Origin: Sphingomonadales bacterium
Lineage (GTDB): Bacteria > Pseudomonadota > Alphaproteobacteria > SMXS01
Length of the DNA stretch: 64,000 nucleotides
NCBI GenBank assembly: GCA_022844405.1
Contig: JALHLV010000002.1
Span: 146,821-210,820 of the forward strand
Direction: 5' to 3'
In this document: positions 61,754 through 64,000 of the stretch, piece by piece
Layout: every line of letters starts with the position of its first letter
Numbering within the stretch: the first letter of the stretch is position 1
Translations under genes and position numbers: made by a program
Notes under the pieces: model-generated
What the model was told of the DNA's origin: nothing
Databases searched by the model: none
Seen by the model: the letters and a program-made list of their open reading frames with translations, nothing else

Positions 61754-62215
61754 ATGAAACCGACGATCCGCTACGCCGCCGCCGCGCTGATGCTCACGTC
61801 CCCGATCCTGGCCACGGCGCCCGCCGCCGCCCAGGACCGCGAGGACGCCGCCTGGAAATGGCTCGACCAGGCCATGGCGCCGACCCTCAACCAGGACCAG
61901 CGCGCCAAGCTGATCTGGGCGGCCTACAACAACGCCGCCGGCTCGCTGTGCAACGAAGTGACGGTGGACGACGCCAAGCTCGGCGCCCTGCTCGCCGGGC
62001 TGCTGCCTGCCGCCGGCGACAAGGCGACACCGGAACAGAAGCACCACCTGGAGGGCTCGCTGCTGATGCATCTGGGCGCGGCCACCGGCATCTTCGCCGC
62101 CGAGAACGCCGACAATTTGACCGAGTTCTGCACCGAAGCCGCCACCATGCGCGACGCTCCCGAGGGCAACAGCCTGTTCCTGCCCGGGGAAGAGCCGGAG
62201 CCGGAGAAGAAGTAG
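61754..62215 (+). CDS. Exported hypothetical protein
   Basis: 153 aa from ATG 61754 (GAGGGG 7 nt upstream; an ATG at 61748 is also in frame). The signal peptide ends near ATAPAAAQ. The mature part is helical with two Cys (SLCNEVTVDD and LTEFCTEA) and an acidic/basic tail EEPEPEKK. It follows the previous exported protein by 11 bp and is probably co-transcribed. No family recognised. Confidence 0.75.
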   Translation: MKPTIRYAAAALMLTSPILATAPAAAQDREDAAWKWLDQAMAPTLNQDQRAKLIWAAYNNAAGSLCNEVTVDDAKLGALLAGLLPAAGDKATPEQKHHLEGSLLMHLGAATGIFAAENADNLTEFCTEAATMRDAPEGNSLFLPGEEPEPEKK

Positions 62216-62231
62216 GCGCTTTTCTCTCTTC

Positions 62232-62329
62232 CGTCATTGCGGGCGAAGCACGGCAACCCAGTTTCTCCGCCGCACGGTTTTCGCAAGGACGGACTGGATT
62301 GCCGCGTCGCTTCGCTCCTCGCAAGGACG
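62232..62329. repeat. Palindromic repeat of the CGTCATTGCGxxCGAAGC type
   Basis: Left arm CGTCATTGCGGGCGAAGC and right arm CGCTTCGCTCCTCGCAAGGACG are inverted, separated by CAACCCAG/CTGGATTG pairs. This repeat type is widespread in high-GC proteobacteria and differs from the three CCCTCACCC copies in this window. Confidence 0.6.
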
Positions 62330-62361
62330 AGCTTTATAGGGGTCGACTCAACCGGCGAGGG

Positions 62362-62422
62362 GCGTTGTCAGCTTTGTCCGGCGCAACTTGCGCCTGACCC
62401 ATGACGAGCGCCGCGCCGCCCG
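62362..62422 (+). pseudogene. N-terminal remnant of a third EthD-domain gene
   Basis: Reading VVSFVRRNLRLTHDERRAA matches the N-terminus of the 60242 product (VFGFVRRNAKLTHDEYRAA). It has no start codon and ends at once. It lies antisense under the last codons of the P450 at 62368, so that gene's C-terminal residues are read from the EthD remnant. Confidence 0.65.
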
Positions 62423-63651
62423 AACCTGATCACCAGCTCCCGCATCGGCAGCCAGTGCAGGCTCTGCCGGTGTACCGGGTCCGGCAATTCGCGCGCCAGT
62501 TCGATGGTCTCCAGCCGCTCCAGCAGCGCCGTGAACGCCACGTTCATCTCCAGCCGGGCGAGCGTGGCGCCGACGCAAAAGTGCAGGCCCGAGCCATAGG
62601 CCAGGTGCGCGCCCACGTTCGGGCGGTCGATGTTGAAGGCGTGCGGGCAGGCGAACTTTTCCGGGTCGCGGTTGGCGGCGCCGTATCGCGCGAGGATCAG
62701 GCTGTCCTTGGGAATCAGCGTGCCACCCAGCTCCACGTCGGCCGTGGCGCGGCGCATCAGGCTCTGCACCGGGCTTTCGATGCGGATCACCTCCTCGCAG
62801 AATTTCTTGATGGCGGCGGCGTCGCCACGCAGCCGGTCCTGCAATTCGGGGTGGCGCACGAGCTGCCACATGCCGTGGCCGAGCGCGCTCTGCACCGTCT
62901 CGTAGCCGCCGGCGATGAGCTGGCCCATGACGCTCTGCAGCTCCTCCATGGACAGCGGTTCGCCGTCGTGGGCGTGGACCAGGTCCGAGAGCATGTCGTC
63001 GGAGGGATTGATCCGGCGCTTCTCCAGCTCGGCGGCGATGAAGTGCTGCATTTCCAGCGTGGTCTCGGCGCTGCGGCGCACCTCGTCCTCGCTCTGCGGC
63101 GTGGCGGCGACGATCAGCAGATTGTCGGCCCAGCGCTTGAACGTCCCGATATCCTCGCGCGGCAGGCCCATCTGCTCGGCGGTGATGATGCCGGGCAGCT
63201 TCATGGCGAACCGGGCGTTGAAGTCGCACTGCCCGTCGCCGATCCACTCGTCGATCAGGCCGTGGGTGACGTCCTCGACATGCGGCTTCATGGCGTTCAT
63301 GCGCTTGCCGAAGAAGACCGCGTCGAGCACCTTGCGGTAGCGGGCGTGCGCCGGCGGGTCGGTGGACTGCAGCGTGTCCACATGCCGCCAGCCGCGCTCG
63401 GCCACCAGCCGCTCGTAGAGCTCGCCAAGGTCGCCCTTCAGCGCCCGGCGGTTGGACAGGCTGTTGCTGAAGGTTTTCGTGTCGATCAGCACCTTGCGCA
63501 GATCGTCATATTTGGTGACCACGTAGAAACCGGTTTCCGGCATGCGGTAGACCGGGCAGCGCTCGTGCAGCAGGGCGTGGAAGTCATAGGGATCGCTCTG
63601 GACCGCATGGTCCATGAGGCTGTAGCGCGCCAGCGTATTGTCCTGGTCCAT
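62368..63651 (-). CDS. Cytochrome P450 with rearranged C-terminus
   Basis: 427 aa from ATG 63651 (GGGGAG upstream). The I-helix is GQLIAGGYETVQSAL, the K-helix EEVIRIESP, the haem loop AYGSGLHFCVGATLARLEM. The core runs to MRELVIRFG, after which about 16 residues (RRGARHGSGASCAGQS) come from the antisense of an EthD remnant and not from P450 sequence. The catalytic core is intact, so it may still be active. Divergent from the enoyl-CoA hydratase. Confidence 0.93.
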   Translation of the reverse strand: MDQDNTLARYSLMDHAVQSDPYDFHALLHERCPVYRMPETGFYVVTKYDDLRKVLIDTKTFSNSLSNRRALKGDLGELYERLVAERGWRHVDTLQSTDPPAHARYRKVLDAVFFGKRMNAMKPHVEDVTHGLIDEWIGDGQCDFNARFAMKLPGIITAEQMGLPREDIGTFKRWADNLLIVAATPQSEDEVRRSAETTLEMQHFIAAELEKRRINPSDDMLSDLVHAHDGEPLSMEELQSVMGQLIAGGYETVQSALGHGMWQLVRHPELQDRLRGDAAAIKKFCEEVIRIESPVQSLMRRATADVELGGTLIPKDSLILARYGAANRDPEKFACPHAFNIDRPNVGAHLAYGSGLHFCVGATLARLEMNVAFTALLERLETIELARELPDPVHRQSLHWLPMRELVIRFGRRGARHGSGASCAGQS

Positions 63652-63734
63652 CGAATGCTCCCCGTATCCGAAGCCGCCATTTGACAACGGATCGCGCCGC
63701 CATGCTAGCTGTCACGATACCGAGGGAGAGCCAG

Positions 63735-64000
63735 ATGACCGACGACATCCTTTACGACGTGGCCGACAAGGTCGCCACCATCACCCTGAACCGGCCCGAC
63801 AAGATGAACGCCTGGAGCCCGGACATGGAGGTCGCCTTCCGCGCCGCCATCGAGCGGGCCGCCGCCGACGACGGGGCGCGCGCCATCGTGGTGACCGGCG
63901 CGGGCAAGGGCTTCTGCGCCGGGGCCGACCTGTCGCCCGGGCCGGACGGCAAGCCCAGGCCGCGCATCGTGCCGCCGTTCAGCGCTGACGATTTCGGCCA
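63735..64000 (+). CDS. Enoyl-CoA hydratase/isomerase family protein, 3' end outside window
   Basis: 88 residues visible from ATG 63735 (GGGAGAG upstream). DKVATITLNRPDKMNAWSPD is the crotonase N-terminus and GKGFCAGADLSPG the oxyanion-hole loop. The C-terminal half and the catalytic Glu are beyond the window. Probably a beta-oxidation-type step on a CoA thioester, but the exact reaction cannot be assigned. Confidence 0.9.
   Translation, partial: MTDDILYDVADKVATITLNRPDKMNAWSPDMEVAFRAAIERAAADDGARAIVVTGAGKGFCAGADLSPGPDGKPRPRIVPPFSADDFG

Overview
The window is chromosomal DNA of a high-G+C alphaproteobacterium. The evidence is the thrS / infC / rpmI-rplT / pheST / lepA housekeeping block, the alphaproteobacterial style of IF-3, and the later wealth of TonB receptors, Rieske oxygenases, P450s and TetR regulators typical of soil or marine catabolic alphaproteobacteria. 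I cannot name a genus. All positions and structures were read by eye; no search or folding program was run.

Layout. 1-11.4 kb: translation and tRNA-charging genes (thrS, infC with an apparent AUA start, rpmI, rplT, pheS, pheT, lepA), a TraB/GumN protein, an orphan VapB antitoxin with only the first codons of its VapC toxin left, and a tRNA-Ser(GGA). 11.6-21.6 kb: a selenocysteine island, visibly richer in A+T than its flanks. On the minus strand lie selD, selA, selB and an AhpD-like gene; on the plus strand lie the tRNA-Sec gene (selC), a thioredoxin-domain fusion protein, a UGSC-family protein and a GrdB/PrdB-like 'selenoprotein B' family protein. Four of these genes are interrupted by an in-frame UGA at the expected redox position (SelD GU, AhpD CxxU, UGSC, and UxxC). 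In each, a hairpin with a GUU triloop follows 18-33 nt after the UGA, which fits a bacterial SECIS. Ordinary gene calling would split or truncate all four. 21.6-22.0 kb is a graveyard of gene tails (P450, DEAD/DEAH helicase) marking the island edge.

22-30 kb: a TetR-controlled oxidation cluster (TetR, TonB receptor, ferredoxin, two P450s, SDR) with a shared candidate operator. 30-38 kb: a DUF6880 protein, then a tightly overlapping eight-gene minus-strand operon joining a molybdenum hydroxylase (IorAB-like) and a cytochrome c to a flavocytochrome c sulfide dehydrogenase flavoprotein and SoxXYZA. No SoxB is present, and SoxY has an unusual C-terminus. 38-64 kb: a catabolic region with four Rieske oxygenase alpha subunits, three TetR regulators, a second TonB receptor, SDRs, NTF2-like, ABM and EthD proteins, an LLM flavoprotein, a GMC oxidoreductase, a third P450 and the start of an enoyl-CoA hydratase. 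Several promoters here share a TTGGTCGA/TCGACCAA palindrome. Palindromic intergenic repeats and gene remnants (a TetR tail, an EthD head antisense to a P450 end) show recent rearrangement.

The most interesting biology is the compact selenoprotein island: it carries the dedicated decoding and selenium-donor genes (tRNA-Sec, SelA, SelB, SelD) together with three poorly understood client selenoproteins and a thioredoxin-like partner.
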